A DNA stretch of 64,000 nucleotides from Siphonodentalium dalli (GCA_032622095.1 CP136062.1:197479887-197543886); one strand, 5' to 3'; numbered from the stretch's first letter, positions 1 to 10,897 are shown. Made by a program: numbers and translations. The notes: a model not told the origin generated them from the sequence alone.

Positions 1-39
1 GAGAATAAACAAATTGAATTAGGAAGGGTTACATTTTTT

Positions 40-905
40 AATAAGCAGATCAATAGAAATATAGAAGACAATTATACAGGTGAGGGGTGTGTCATCGGAA
101 ACCCTTTGATGAAATTTAAACTTTACTGGAGGAACTATCCATTAATCACATTTTGACATATATGATAAAAAGTAAATACTAATACTGTGTATCCTTTTTT
201 CTATCCACTGGCCAGGATAGCAGCTACATGTCATTTTCTCAGCTTTCAAGTGGAATAATATTAAGCTAAGAGAACGCATTACATTCAAATAGAGTTGTGC
301 TCCCTATAGCTTTCTAAAGCAACTTTGGAGTTATACTACTAGATGTACTCTCAACATTGGATATTTAATTAATTTATTTAAATCATTATTTAAAATGCAA
401 CAATTGGAGTAAAATCTGCATATATTCAAAACAGGACATCACATCTAATGGCACACAACTATTAATTATGTGTATTATAGAGTGTTCATTAATAAATTAG
501 TAAAAGGGTTAATTAATCAATACCAAACTCCATACAGATGAAGGGTACATGCTAAGAAAAAAACCTAGGTGAGAAATATGAGGCAGATCAGAAGAAAAGT
601 ATTTGAATTATTACATCGGATAGCATGTGTGTGAAGGGTTAATTATTTTCAAAGGCGATCAACGAATCGATACGAAAACATATACAGGTGAGGGGTGTGT
701 TATCGTAAACCTGCAAAAACGATATGAACACGATCCGACATAAATACTTGAGGTATCGTGTCCGGTAGAACATATCCATTTGTGGATGGAACGTTAATAA
801 TGTCAAAAACGATCAATCAATCGATACAAAACACTATACAGTTGAAGGGCGTGTCATCATAAACATGCTCACAAAATATGAACACAATCTGATCAGAAAA
901 ATACT
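40..905. repeat. Degenerate ~150-bp repeat, four partial units
   Basis: Related units begin near 50, 514, 658 and 811. Each has an AATCAAT/ATCAACGAATCGATA-type block, then about 30 bases later the motif TACAGGTGAGGGGTGTGT (near 75 and 683) or a variant (near 836), then a run resembling AATATGAACACAATCTGATC. The spacing between the last three units is close to 145-153 bases, so they look like an old tandem array; the first unit is separated by unrelated AT-rich DNA. No reading frame is kept across units. Confidence 0.6.
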
Positions 906-1450
906 AGGGTAATCGCCGCGACGCATATCACGTGTCTGCAGACTGACGACTATGCGGACAGACGGACAGAAAGGCGAACGACGGATGGTTGATTCGGACG
1001 TCGGCATTATGTGTATGGTTGATTGAAAGTTTAAAGTCGTTTTAACCATATCACGACCAAGAACAGAATCAGCTATAACAATTATCGTATCGAAGGAACT
1101 GTGCATGTAAACCAGACAGTGGACTATATTACAACAATGCGTTATTTACAATTAAAAACACTAATAAGAAATGATTCTGCTTGCAGTCAGGAAAATAAAT
1201 TCAAGAACTTACTAGTGTGCAAGCATAATATAAAACGCCAAAATTAGTATAATAATACATAATGTCAAATAAATAACATAAAATTACCAAGACTGCACCT
1301 CGAAATATGTAAAGTATTTTGTATCATCATATTTTGCATTGACAAGGTATTTATACTATTTGATGAATCGCGCATGAACCTTTATCAATGCTTCAAGCTG
1401 ACGGTCGGGTGGGTGAGACCAAATATCACCCTTCACCAACCGACAGCTTC
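906..1450. other. No recognisable feature
   Basis: AT-rich sequence with scattered short open frames. I see no motif, repeat partner or splice-flanked coding segment here. Confidence 0.4.
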
Positions 1451-1453
1451 AAT

Positions 1454-2520
1454 CTACAAATACTGTTTGGTGTCTTTTAGAGTTACTCGTTTCTCGTCAA
1501 GCATCTGGTCAAACTTTGAAAGCACACATGTGTACATCTCTTTCAAAAGTCGAAACGTTGGGTTGACTTTGGCGATTTTTGTTCCGAAGCTAGAAGCGAT
1601 TTTTGTTGAGGAACAATAACATCAACACGAATAGACTGTGTTGGAGTGACTGGCTCAACTCGAGTGGATTGTTTGAGAGCAACGGGTGCATCTTCAGCAG
1701 ACGTTTCTAAGATATATGATACAGGTTCTGGGACCGGAGTTATATCGGTTACGTCAAGTTGTGGTGCCCTTTACCCAACAGAACGGCCCTGTGCCAATGC
1801 ATTCTCTTATATATGCGAGGCGACCTATATAAGAGAATGCATTGGCTTAACACATTAAAAATTATAAAATTGTTAAAGAATGTAAGAAAAAATGGTAAAA
1901 AGTGTTAAAAAAAGATTTTTTTAGGCCAATGCATTCTCTTATATATGCGAGGCGAACTATGGTCGACTCGCATATATAAGAGAATGCATTGGCACAGGGC
2001 ATAACTGTAACTATCACAATGTGGTCAAGGAGCCGGTTCCAATGATATCCATATTTGTATGGTTCTATTGAGACAGACCGAAGACATTTTAGGCTATTGA
2101 AGCTTTATTTGGCCGGTTTTGGCCGTTTTGTTGGGTAAAGGGACAAGAATGATGTTGGTATGACTGTTGTCTGCCTCAGTGCTGACATCAACGACAGCAG
2201 AGTGTGTGACTTGTTGAATTGATGGTCGAACACTAACTATTTTCTTTGCATCGAAATATGAGATCTTTCTCTTACTGCTGTCAGACGGAACTGAGTGCTG
2301 ACATTATACCAGTGTACGTCATCTTATGGTAAATGAGTGCAGACAATACCAGCGTACGTCATCTTATGGTAAACGAGTTTGCGAATTAATACGTTGTATG
2401 GGTTCACGCTGATAGCAATCATGTAGCTGCACTCATCTAAATTTATATTAACTAGACGGTCACCGTTGAAGCCCATTGACTCACATTCCGAAGGACGGGA
2501 GATTATATTTCGCACATTGG
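1454..2520 (-). pseudogene. Frameshifted coding remnant of unknown family, split by a MITE
   Basis: On the minus strand four open segments follow one another. The first (about 2515 to 2324) contains the residues LVNINLDECSYMIAISVNP. The second (about 2306 to 2143) contains KRKISYFDAKKIVSVRPS. Then comes a 376-bp MITE (1767-2142). The third (1766 to about 1549) is rich in P, T, S, E and V. The fourth (about 1550 to a TAG at 1454) contains LLKEMYTCVLSKFDQMLDEK. Each junction needs a frame change. A direct ~43-bp duplication (about 2327-2372) causes one of them. The composition (charged and Pro/Thr-rich, few Cys or Trp) is more protein-like than chance AT-rich frames, but I do not recognise the family. 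It could be a dead host exon, the tail of an old transposon protein, or a coincidence of open frames. Confidence 0.4.
1767..2142 (-). mobile_element. piggyBac-type MITE, copy 1 (reverse orientation)
   Basis: The ends are a 14-bp inverted repeat, CCCTTTACCCAACA at 1767 and its complement ending at 2142. Inside are two near-palindromes built from CCAATGCATTCTCTTATATA (1794-1846, shortened, and 1925-1992), then a unique end that includes GGCCGGTTTTGGCCG. Two further copies lie at 20688 and 22070. Copy 1 has no TTAA at either flank, unlike copy 2, so its target site has mutated or the insertion was rearranged. It interrupts a coding-like segment. Confidence 0.8.
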
Positions 2521-2526
2521 GTCGGC

Positions 2527-2612
2527 AATTTCCAGTTGGTAATTCAACCTTTCCAAATATTGGAAATTTCCAACTAGATATGGTTGGAAAATTTCCAACT
2601 GATGGCCATTCA
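2527..2612. repeat. Short copy of the TTGGAAATTTCCAAC repeat family
   Basis: Contains alternating TTGGAAATTTCCAAC and GTTGGAAAATTTCCAAC blocks. The same blocks recur in the same orientation near 24.6-25.0, 52.97-53.32 and 54.6-55.27 kb. This copy is a fragment. Confidence 0.6.
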
Positions 2613-3690
2613 TCCTAAATTATTAACCAACATAACGAAAAAAATTGGTCTAACCACAAATGTTACTCTAAATAATGGTTGAAAAAACAGACAATAAAAT
2701 CAGTACAAAATTTCCAATCGATGTTGTGTCAGGCATATATACATTTCCAGCGGTTGAAAATGGTTATCAAAGTCGGAGATCAGATACACTCATCCCTTGT
2801 TCAAACGTCCCTTCTTGGGCGCATATCACCACATATTGTCTATGTAATGTAAGTAATTATCACACGCAACCCAATAACTGCAGTACTTGAAAAGCGTGAT
2901 ATATGCACAAGGTCGTCAGTTACATACACTAGGTAGCACTGTCAAGACCACACCTATACGTGGCCATATACATGTATGATCATATATTCATAACGGAGAA
3001 CTGTAGTTGTTGGGTGTTTCCGAAAGAGTTCAACGAATGTCCACTTTTTCTTGCTAACAAAATATGCTAACAAAAGCGGGCCGACAGAATGTAATGATTT
3101 TTACCTTTTCGAAACGATCGCCTCTATTCATCATCATCGCTTACTCGAACCTGCATTTGGAGGGTTGTAAGTTTATTGTTCACCTCCATCAAATTTGGAG
3201 AGCATATATACAAATCTAAAATGTTCATATATAAGTATGCATGACAATATGTGAACACAAAACAACTTGTTTGCATAGAACATTATTGAATTAGGCATTA
3301 TAAGACACGTATAATTATATATTAAGTTTTGTGTCATATAGGCGTGCGATGGCACTTGCATTGTGGTGACGATGCCATGTCACAAGCACATGGTCATGTT
3401 ATGATATTTAATAATTTAAGTGTCCAATATCGTAAATGTTTTGTAAATGTATCTATATCACATGCGTCCGGTCTAGATATATGAACCACAATCGATATAT
3501 AGTATAACTGTTACATATATATGAGATAGATAAATATCTCCGGCGTGTGGTCTATATACAACTCGCAGTGTTATATATTTGTTACATGAAATTAGACTTG
3601 TGTGTCGCCTTATTGTGCGATCCTAGGTCGATAAATACACGAAGTTTACAAATATACAGGTTGTATATTCTCTACAGCTTGCCAGTCAGC
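2613..3690. other. No recognisable feature
   Basis: AT-rich sequence. Open frames of about 60-70 codons occur on both strands, but none has protein-like composition or flanking splice signals that I can support. Confidence 0.35.
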
Positions 3691-4090
3691 GCATATCCTA
3701 AAGCAGGTTTCAACTTTTAGCGCAGAATTGAGACAAACGCTCATTTATAACAAACGCATTGGGAATATACTAACATGAAACGCTCTTTATTGATCCATGC
3801 TGAATGAAACCCGGGACCCGCGTTGTGCTGTCACAGAGAGGCATCCGTGTCTTGGTATGTCATTGTGGTTACAGCACGGTGGGGAATCGCGTTGTTCCGA
3901 GTTGATGAGTATTACCATAGACTAAAAATAGGATAGACGTCGCACTCATGGTTATCAATCTGTAACGCTACAGGACGTCGCCATTGCTTTGGCCCTCAAG
4001 CGTTAAGGTAGTTCAGAAAACTAGGGGGAGATAATTTTACGTTATATTTACATCGAGTTCGCGTAGGTTGGGAAGAGATATTCGTAATAA
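3690..4090 (+). repeat. Diverged copy of the arm of the 55.6-57.7 kb element
   Basis: Positions about 3725-3800 match the left arm near 55.79-55.86 kb: both carry ACAAACGCTC, GGGAATA, ACTAACA and ACGCTC blocks in the same order. A weaker match around the motif GGTAGTTCA (about 4008) corresponds to the arm near 55.96 kb. The match between these two points is poor, so the boundaries are approximate. Confidence 0.5.
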
Positions 4091-5015
4091 AAGTATTTAT
4101 ACTAACTTTGTAACATTATGCATTTTAGGTGACATCAACTGAATGCCTAAGAATGCGATTTTGTTCAAAAAAGGTTTTCCTGAAATATAAAGTGCCCGCA
4201 ATTCGATGTTGTTTACGGCATAATGAAAAACTTCCCGATATTAGTTTTTTCGACAAGCGTTTTATTTCCCACGATTTCGTACTGGTTTTAGTTATATAAT
4301 TATACCTTAACGGACACTATAAGGGGTTCACTACTCCGTGTATATGCATACATAATATATGTCCACTTACTAATTATTACTCATTATGATTATCATTCCA
4401 CGGATACATACGTGTAGTTGATCTGTAGATGGCTAACGACTGTACAGAGATCATATTCCACCCGTACAAAACCTGGAAACTTTTAGATGTTCTGACCATT
4501 ACGACATGGGGCTTTATAACATTGAACAAACAAGGCAGGGAATATATTTCGTTGTTGATACATGTCCCTCAATAGTCTACTTCACATTATGGGGTGGTCC
4601 CAGCTTGATATTCCATGTAGGGGGTCACAGTAGGGGGTTTCATCTAATAAGTTCAACAAACAGGCGTGTGTGTGGTCTTATTATATGAATTAACCTAAAC
4701 ATGAATGTAAAGGGTATCTCTGTCCACTATGACATTAAAATATATATCAACGAAGAATAGTTAATTGTATAGGCTATTTTGAAACTGTGCAATATAATCC
4801 ATACAGTAATAAAATAGTTAATGATAATCGTACAATTTGGAATTTTTTTTATATACTGGTATGATAACATACTTATAGTCCATTAGAGAATTACAGTTAC
4901 TGAAGCTGAATGGGATCTTGAAATGCTATTGGGAGCTAGAGGATACTTTTTTATCAGACTGGAGGGGACAGTCCCCGGGACTCATAATGTGCATATGGAC
5001 ATGGGTGTTGCCTTA
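4091..5015. other. No recognisable feature
   Basis: AT-rich sequence with short unsupported open frames on both strands. Confidence 0.35.
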
Positions 5016-5330
5016 GTTTGGATAAGTACCATGTGGCATGTGATAGAGAGATGAACAATGTTTGTAATTTATTATTAATTTTATGATGAACTTATAAATA
5101 TTATAATCATTTGTGGCTCTTTCCTTGACAGTCAATGAAACATCAGCTAGATTTTTATCCAGGATTTTCACACAAGTATAGTTAAATTCCTTCTTTATCT
5201 TGAACACATCATTGCATTCTGCATCTCATTGTGTCTCTCTGGTTTTTTTTCGCATCACGCATGTTGCACACGTAACTTTCTGACCCACCAATGTTATGAA
5301 GGTGTTGCCATTGACATATCTGTCCACTTC
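5016..5330 (-). CDS. Candidate 3' exon of an unrecognised gene
   Basis: On the minus strand an acceptor-like CATTTCAG ends at 5331 and is followed by an open frame starting EVDRYVNGNTFITLVGQ and containing a CxxC pair (VTCATCVMRKKTRE). A TGA at 5226-5228 would end the protein there. The same frame then runs open again for about 70 codons (including KEFNYTCVKILDKNLADVSL), so the TGA may instead be a nonsense mutation. A matching donor, AAAG followed by GTGAGT, lies on the same strand at 6138/6137, and splicing joins the two in phase 0. I do not recognise the product. Chance is possible, since open frames this short are common here. Confidence 0.33.
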
Positions 5331-6131
5331 CTGAAATGATACAGAATTTGAAGCATTTAATTTTAATTTATAAATAATTTACAGGTTAGGCATACTGGTA
5401 TGAAATATCTGATATTGGGATATTTCCCATATGCAGTACTACACCACTCACCAGTACCTACATTGGCAAACCATGTTTACATATTCAGTTGTTAACACCT
5501 CTTTATGATAGCAGTAATAAATTATCATACAAAAATAATGCTATTGCTAAAATATATTAATAAATAAGGCTAATGATATTATATTTCAACACAGCTGACC
5601 AGTATGTGTATAAATTATAATTAATGCCCACTCAGTCTCAATGTCATTTATCAACATTATGCATTATGAATGTGATTATATCATCTAATGATCAAAAGAC
5701 TATATGAAAAATATGTTATGAACAAATGATATATATTACATAAAGGGGGCATGAGACAATTCAAACTATGAATAGTATAATAACTACAATATAATCTAGG
5801 AGTAGGACATGTAAACTGCCCAATTGGTGAATTTATTTGACTGTTCATTTCTAAATTATTACTGTAGTACACCTGATCACACCTGGTAGTGGCATGGAAA
5901 TTCTTGACATCTGACAGCTGTCATTGAAATATTTCTTCTATAAAACAAGTTTGGATCGGTACCCCATACATACATAATATTCAAATTACCAAATGCAACC
6001 AGGTGAGATGTATTAAATTAATTTCATTTTGAAAGTCGTTATAACATAACTTAATCCAGGTGAAAATGACAAAAATAGAATACAGAATTTCGTGTTGTTT
6101 TACTACAAAAATGATCTCAAACGGCATAAAG

Positions 6132-6180
6132 ACTCACCTTTCTTACTCCACAACGGACACCCTTAGAAACGTGAGATTAT
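6132..6180 (-). other. Candidate upstream exon end with consensus splice donor
   Basis: The minus strand reads GGAGTAAGAAAG then GTGAGT, a perfect donor consensus, with the last exonic base at 6138. Read in phase with the exon at 5330, the preceding codons give SHVSKGVRCGVRK, but a stop lies just upstream. So this is either a short terminal exon piece, a 5' UTR, or a chance match. A hAT element inserted at 6207 may have removed the rest of the exon. Confidence 0.3.
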
Positions 6181-6206
6181 GATAATTCATGACAGTTGGT
6201 GTACAA

Positions 6207-6905
6207 TAGTGTTCGGTATTCGACGGATTTCGATATTCGAATATTCGGTTCGAATAACGAGCGAATATTCGAATAGTATTCGAATATTTAGATAAATTAT
6301 AAAATTATAAAGATAAAATATTTTGGAACCAATTAATTATTTAATGAAATAGCATATTTATCCATGCACATGCTATACCCAAAAAAGAGAGAACAAAAAA
6401 GTATGTTGGCTTAATAGCAAGAGTTTATCTGTTTATGAAGTTCAAGTAGTCAATGTCCCATGCATGGCTTAAAGGTTCTTGTTCAAGAAGTGTAACATTC
6501 GGACAGTCTGCGGCTTCAACCGGTTGCGCTTTTCAGTAGAGATCATCCTTTTTAGTTTTGGCATCCAACGTGAAGTGAGTCCATATATCTGATTTCTTCG
6601 AATTTGACGCCATATTATACACACACGTGACAACGCGCAAACAAAATAAAACAACAAGGTCCGCTTCCTATTACCGCATGCAAGCCAATCAAATCAGAAC
6701 GTTACAGTTACGTCATATTAATTCGTTTATGGTCAGTGGAAAATAGTCTATACTTTTAACAGACCCTCAGACAAATAACAAACCAGGAAACAATTACCCG
6801 GAGATTATTCTCGATTATTCGAATAGTCAAATAATTATTGGAATATTGGAATATTTATTTTTATGAGCGAATATTCGAACATTCGAATATTCGGACCGAA
6901 CGCTA
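6207..6905 (-). mobile_element. Non-autonomous hAT element with transposase remnant
   Basis: The ends are TAGTGTTCGGT at 6207 and ACCGAACGCTA ending at 6905, an inverted pair. Flanks share TGTACAA (6200-6206 and 6907-6913), fitting the 8-bp target duplication of hAT elements. Both subterminal regions are full of ATTCGAATATTCG blocks. Inside, on the minus strand, is the C-terminal end of a hAT transposase. The rest of the gene is missing, so this is an internal-deletion derivative that would need transposase from elsewhere. Confidence 0.85.
6469..6657 (-). pseudogene. hAT transposase C-terminal (hATC dimerisation) fragment
   Basis: The frame ends in KRNRLKPQTVRMLHFLNKNL, which fits the conserved end of ZBED-like hAT transposases (an RxRLxPexvxxLxFLxxNL pattern). 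This part forms the hydrophobic dimerisation surface. About 35 residues are recognisable out of a protein usually of 500-700 residues; the BED finger and the catalytic DDE core are absent. The stop falls right after the motif, as in intact family members. The upstream part of the frame is not homologous-looking. Confidence 0.75.
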
Positions 6906-7086
6906 ATGTACAATTAATTCAGCTGCAATAGACGCCAGATTTTCCTCTTTTTATTGCGATGGGCACTGTTTTGATTAGACGAATCGGAGTTGAACTACCT
7001 TTAGCAATGGCGGACAGAATCTGAGTGCGTTACCGATTGGCCGATCAAAAGACGTTGAGTGACGTATCTATCCTTCCTTCATCTAT

Positions 7087-7515
7087 GGTATTACGCATTC
7101 AAAATGGCCGACACAAACGCGACCAGAAACGAGGAAAAGGGCAATGAACCAGGATATGACATATTGTATAGTATTTTGGCAGCTACGAGCATATGATATA
7201 CCATTTTTCAAACAAGCTGATACCTCATTTGTGTCCAAACTTACAGTCGTAATTTTCTCTAATATTCTGACCAAATTTGCCAGTCGAAGGATTCTCCTCG
7301 TGGACTGGTGTATTCCGCGAACGTCCGACTGGCAACTTTTGGTCAGAATGTTATAGAAAACTATACTGAGTATTTCGGAACAAATAAGGTATCAACCTGT
7401 TTAAAAAATAAACTAGCATATGCTCGTAACATGCTATGTTTTAGTCAGTTCCTCATATATAATGTATTGTGTGGGTTTGCGCTCGCCTCAACCACTTTTA
7501 ATGCGTGGTACTCAC
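7087..7515. mobile_element. Foldback-type MITE with ~190-bp arms
   Basis: The left arm (7087-7292) and the right arm (7328-7515) are imperfect inverted copies. Paired blocks include GGTATTACGCATTCAAAA with the complement of TTTTAATGCGTGGTACTC, TACGAGCATATG (7184) with CATATGCTCGTA (7418), and TTCTGACCAAATTTGCCAGTCG (positions 7264-7285) with its complement at 7329-7351. The loop is about 35 bp. An ATG in good context at 7102 lies inside the arm and is not evidence of a gene. No clear target duplication was found. Confidence 0.7.
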
Positions 7516-7641
7516 CAACCTCAAAACCACGTGATTCCACACCGCGTGAAAACACAAACAAAAACTATTATTCGTGCGCATCCTGAAATGAACTATTCAC
7601 ACTTACAATGTTTTTGTGACTTTTGATTTTGAAATGAAGAA

Positions 7642-8461
7642 TACCTCAACGCAAACGATTAACACTCATTAGCGCAACAATGGAGCGATTTAACATCATC
7701 CCAGTACCTCAACGCAAACGATTAACACTCATTAGCGCAACAATGGAGCGATTTAACATCATCCCAGTACCTCAACGCAAACGATTAACACTCATTAGCG
7801 CAACAATGGTGCGATTTAACATCATCCCAGTACCTCAACGCAAACGATTAACACTCATTAGCACAAAAATGGAGCGATTTAACATCATCCCAGTACCTCA
7901 ACGTAAACGATTAACACTCATTAGCACAACAATGGAGCGATTTAACATCATCCCAGTACCTCAACGCAAACGATTAACACTCATTAGCACAACAATGGAG
8001 CGATTTAACATCATCCCAGTACCTCAACGCAAACGATTAACACTCATTAGCACAACAATGGAGCGATTTAACATCATCCCAGTACCTCAACGCAAACGAT
8101 TAACACTCATTAGCACAACAATGGAGCGATTTAACATCATCCCAGTACCTCAACGTAAACGATTAACACTCATTAGCACAACAATGGAGCGATTTAACAT
8201 CATCCCAGTACCTCAACGCAAACGATTAACACTCATTAGCACAACAATGGAGCGATTTAACATCATCCCAGTACCTCAACGCAAACGATTAACACTCATT
8301 AGCACAACAATGGAGCGATTTAACATCATCCCAGTACCTCAACGCAAACGATTAACACTCATTAGCGCAACAATGTAGCGATTTAACATCATCCCAGTAC
8401 CTCAACGCAAACGATTAACACTAATTAGCACAACAATGGAGCGATTTAACATCATCCCAGT
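7642..8461. repeat. 63-bp minisatellite, 13 copies
   Basis: Near-identical 63-bp units (ATGGAGCGATTTAACATCAT at each start). Differences are few: GCG versus ACA near the unit end, one GTG for GAG, and CGT for CGC at 7904 and 8156, exactly four units apart, which suggests that multi-unit blocks were duplicated. Because 63 is a multiple of three, a plus-strand frame of 232 codons stays open through eleven copies until an ATG-TAG change at about 8376. A stop lies directly upstream of the array, and there is no other sign of a gene, so the frame is most likely a by-product of the period. Confidence 0.95.
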
Positions 8462-8574
8462 TCATACTTATTGTTCCGTTCCATGTTCAGAAATTGCGAG
8501 TGGTTGGATTTTGAAGATATAATACAATGTAGCAACACTCCCTTTTAAGTTATTCTGATAATGTTCAAAGAAGC

Positions 8575-9165
8575 TGGCGGGTCCTGCTGAATTACTATGG
8601 TGATGGTAGGGCAAAGTGATGCTGCTACCAAACTGTACCGTTATTTTTCTGAAGTTTTCATTTTCAGGGCTTTTGGGTCATTTGAACGAATGGGGGGAAG
8701 CGCCATTGTGTTTATAAAACATTCAAACACATATATTGTAAAATATTTATAATAATTATATTTTTGGTTGTTGCAAACCGACCATAACCAAACTGGATAA
8801 ACCGGCCGTTTTCAAACACGTGAGCAGCCATCATTAAAATATTATAAAATATATATGTTCGCGAATGTTTCATGCAGACATTTTTCTCAAATCGCTCGTA
8901 CCATGCAGTCAAACACCACAAATCGCTCGTACCAGTCAAACACCACAAATCGCTCGTACCAGTCAAACACCACAAATCGCTCGTACCAGTCAAACACCTC
9001 AAATCGCTCGTACCAGTCAAACACCACAAAGCGACAAGTTTAGAAAAAAATAGCGCTACATTTTCTTAACAGTATCAGTTTACCCAACCAACATATCAAT
9101 TCAGCAGGACTAACCAGTATCACAGCAAATTAGCAGGAGAACTAACCAGGGGCAATGCGTTAGCA
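8575..9165 (+). mobile_element. TIR element family D, copy 1
   Basis: The left end reads GGTCCTGCTGAATTACTATG (about 8580); the right end, in complement, carries TCCTGCTAATTTGC and TCCTGCTGAATTG. It aligns with a copy at 33.04-33.42 kb (shared ATATATTGTAAAATATTT..AATAA, ATATATGTTC, ATTCAGCAGGAC blocks) and with the copies near 15.5-16.17 and 45.85-46.15 kb. A 27-bp minisatellite has grown inside this copy. No transposase is visible. Confidence 0.6.
8889..9035. repeat. 27-bp minisatellite, ~5 copies
   Basis: Units of AAATCGCTCGTACCAGTCAA plus ACACCAC start at 8889, 8919, 8946, 8973 and 9000. The first carries a 3-base insertion. All three plus frames stay open because the period is 9 codons. 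The related copy near 33.27 kb has one diverged unit only, so the array expanded in this locus. Confidence 0.9.
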
Positions 9166-10126
9166 TTCTACCTTATACGCTCGACATGCGAATATCTTAT
9201 CGATTCTTGCGATTTTTGTTCTCAAACAACAGATACACATTATCAGAACAATTTGAACCCATTTTAGCCTGATTTTTCTAACTGATGTTGTGTCGAGCGT
9301 GCCGTTTCCAAGTGCAAAATATTTTTACCGAAGTTGTGGAAGACGCACCCGAACCCACTGTCCCTGGATCATATATTTTACTGTGTATAATTATTTCTCC
9401 CGTTGATTCTTTCGCATGAAACATTATACGATACGTGGTATTTATCATGTTCTTTGTGGTACTTGTCTGTTGATTGGCCAATGGACACGAAACCATCTAA
9501 ACGGTCTGTACACTCAAAGACTCGATCACGAATATCTGTCAATGAGAATTGTATGGGTGCTTTGGTGTGGGGCGATCATGTGGAACATGAGAGTTCTTGT
9601 TTTAGTATTCATTCGGTATCCACCACTTATTTGGAATCCCACGTTTAAAGAACAGGATGGCATTCGCGATGGGTATTGCTGTCTAAAAAGTCACATCCGT
9701 TAAAACAGCCATAAACAGAAAGAATATTATAATATATACATATATTGTTCTTATAACAACCACACATATCGCAAAGAGAGCATGTTATTGCCAAGATCGT
9801 ACGCCTTGTTAGTAAACACAAGCTATATTATGATACAGTACAGTGAGTAAAGAGGGTGCGATACGCAAAACACTCAACACCGTGGAGCCCCCAACAAGTT
9901 GATCTTCAAACATCATTCTGTTTACAACATACCGATATAGCTCTCGCTAACCATCGCCACTGATTTCGGTGTTGAATGTGTCATCGGGAATCACTCCCCC
10001 CCCCCCAAAAAAAACAAATCGCCACTGTGTTCAGTGTTTTGCTTATCAAACACTCTTTACGTGTTGTATATATACAAATATTTAAAGTGTGTAGTGTGGG
10101 TAAATATCGTATTCATATTATTGTTA
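9166..10126. other. No recognisable gene; C-run and A-run near 10.0 kb
   Basis: Contains an 11-base C run followed by 8 A at 9996-10014. A 62-codon minus-strand frame ending near 9380 is open but unrecognised. Nothing else stands out. Confidence 0.35.
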
Positions 10127-10573
10127 GGCCGTGGCTAAAGAACGGTATACCGCTCTTTAGTACCAAACGCTAAAGAGCGGTATACCGCGCTTTAGCTATA
10201 TGGACCTGATACGCTAATTAACGTCATACCGCTCTTTAGCGTTTGGTGCTAAAGAACGGTATACTGCTCTTTAGTGACAAACGCTAAAGAGCGGTATACC
10301 ACGCTTTAGCTATATGGGCCTGATACGCTAATGAACGGTATACCACTCTTTAGCGTTTGGTACTAAAGAACGGTATACTGCTCTTTAGCCCTCGGTGCTA
10401 AAGAGCGGTCCAGGTTGGATGAGCGGCACGTGCGTTGCCAATATATTTTGCGCTTTGTGCCAACACATAACGTTATAATCCATGCCGCTCTTTAGACCTC
10501 ATCACTAAAGAGCGGTATACCGTTCTGTAGCCCTCAGTACTAAAGAGCGGTATACCGTTCTTTAGCCACTTCG
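10127..10573. mobile_element. Palindrome-rich foldback element with 9-bp target duplication
   Basis: Both ends carry an identical 33-bp inverted repeat (10131-10163 and 10537-10569) built on GGCTAAAGAACGGTATACCG. The body repeats the perfect palindrome CTAAAGAGCGGTATACCGCT and variants around ten times, so nearly every ~40-bp stretch can fold on itself, and an inner segment is a second-level inverted repeat around GCTATATGGACCTGATACGC (two copies, about 10195 and 10312). Flanks share TTATTGTTA at 10118-10126 and 10574-10582. A 9-bp duplication is typical of Mutator-like elements; the family is otherwise unidentified. Confidence 0.75.
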
Positions 10574-10897
10574 TTATTGTTATACTATACTATTAGTATA
10601 TTCTTGAGGAAGTTCATGATTTGGTAACTTGAATTTTGCTAAATTATAACCAAGGCCAGTCGTGCCTTTTAATGCTTTGTCTAAAAATATTTTGTATTTG
10701 AATTCATGGTCAAATAGTTTTAACAATGAGCCCACTCATTTGTAGCACCTCAATAGTCAATGAGTTTTACACGTTTGCGGATATAACACATTATTACATA
10801 CGTAGATTGCACAGAGGGCCGACATACTGTGATTTGATTGGACGAAGAGCGATCACATGTCAAGAGCGTAGTTTTGACAATTGCCCCGGAATCGAAC
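10574..10897. other. No recognisable feature
   Basis: AT-rich spacer between the foldback element and the 76-bp array. Confidence 0.4.

Noticed and set aside
7102-7195. ATG in strong context with a plausible N-terminus (MADTNATRNEEKGNEPG)
   Set aside because: It lies inside the left arm of a foldback element whose right arm carries the diverged complement, so it is transposon sequence.
7680-8378. 232-codon repetitive frame as a protein gene
   Set aside because: The open frame follows from a 63-bp period without stops. A stop sits just upstream, and there is no other gene signal.
8712-9029. Minus-strand frame with repeated LTGTSDLWC-type residues
   Set aside because: It is a translation of the 27-bp minisatellite; all three plus frames are open through the array too.
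9320-9560. Minus-strand 62-codon open segment as an exon
   Set aside because: No splice signals or family match; length is within chance expectation for this composition.
10131-10569. CRISPR-like array (repeats with spacers)
   Set aside because: The repeats are palindromes with variable, also palindromic, spacing in an animal genome, bounded by inverted ends and direct flanks. This is a foldback element.
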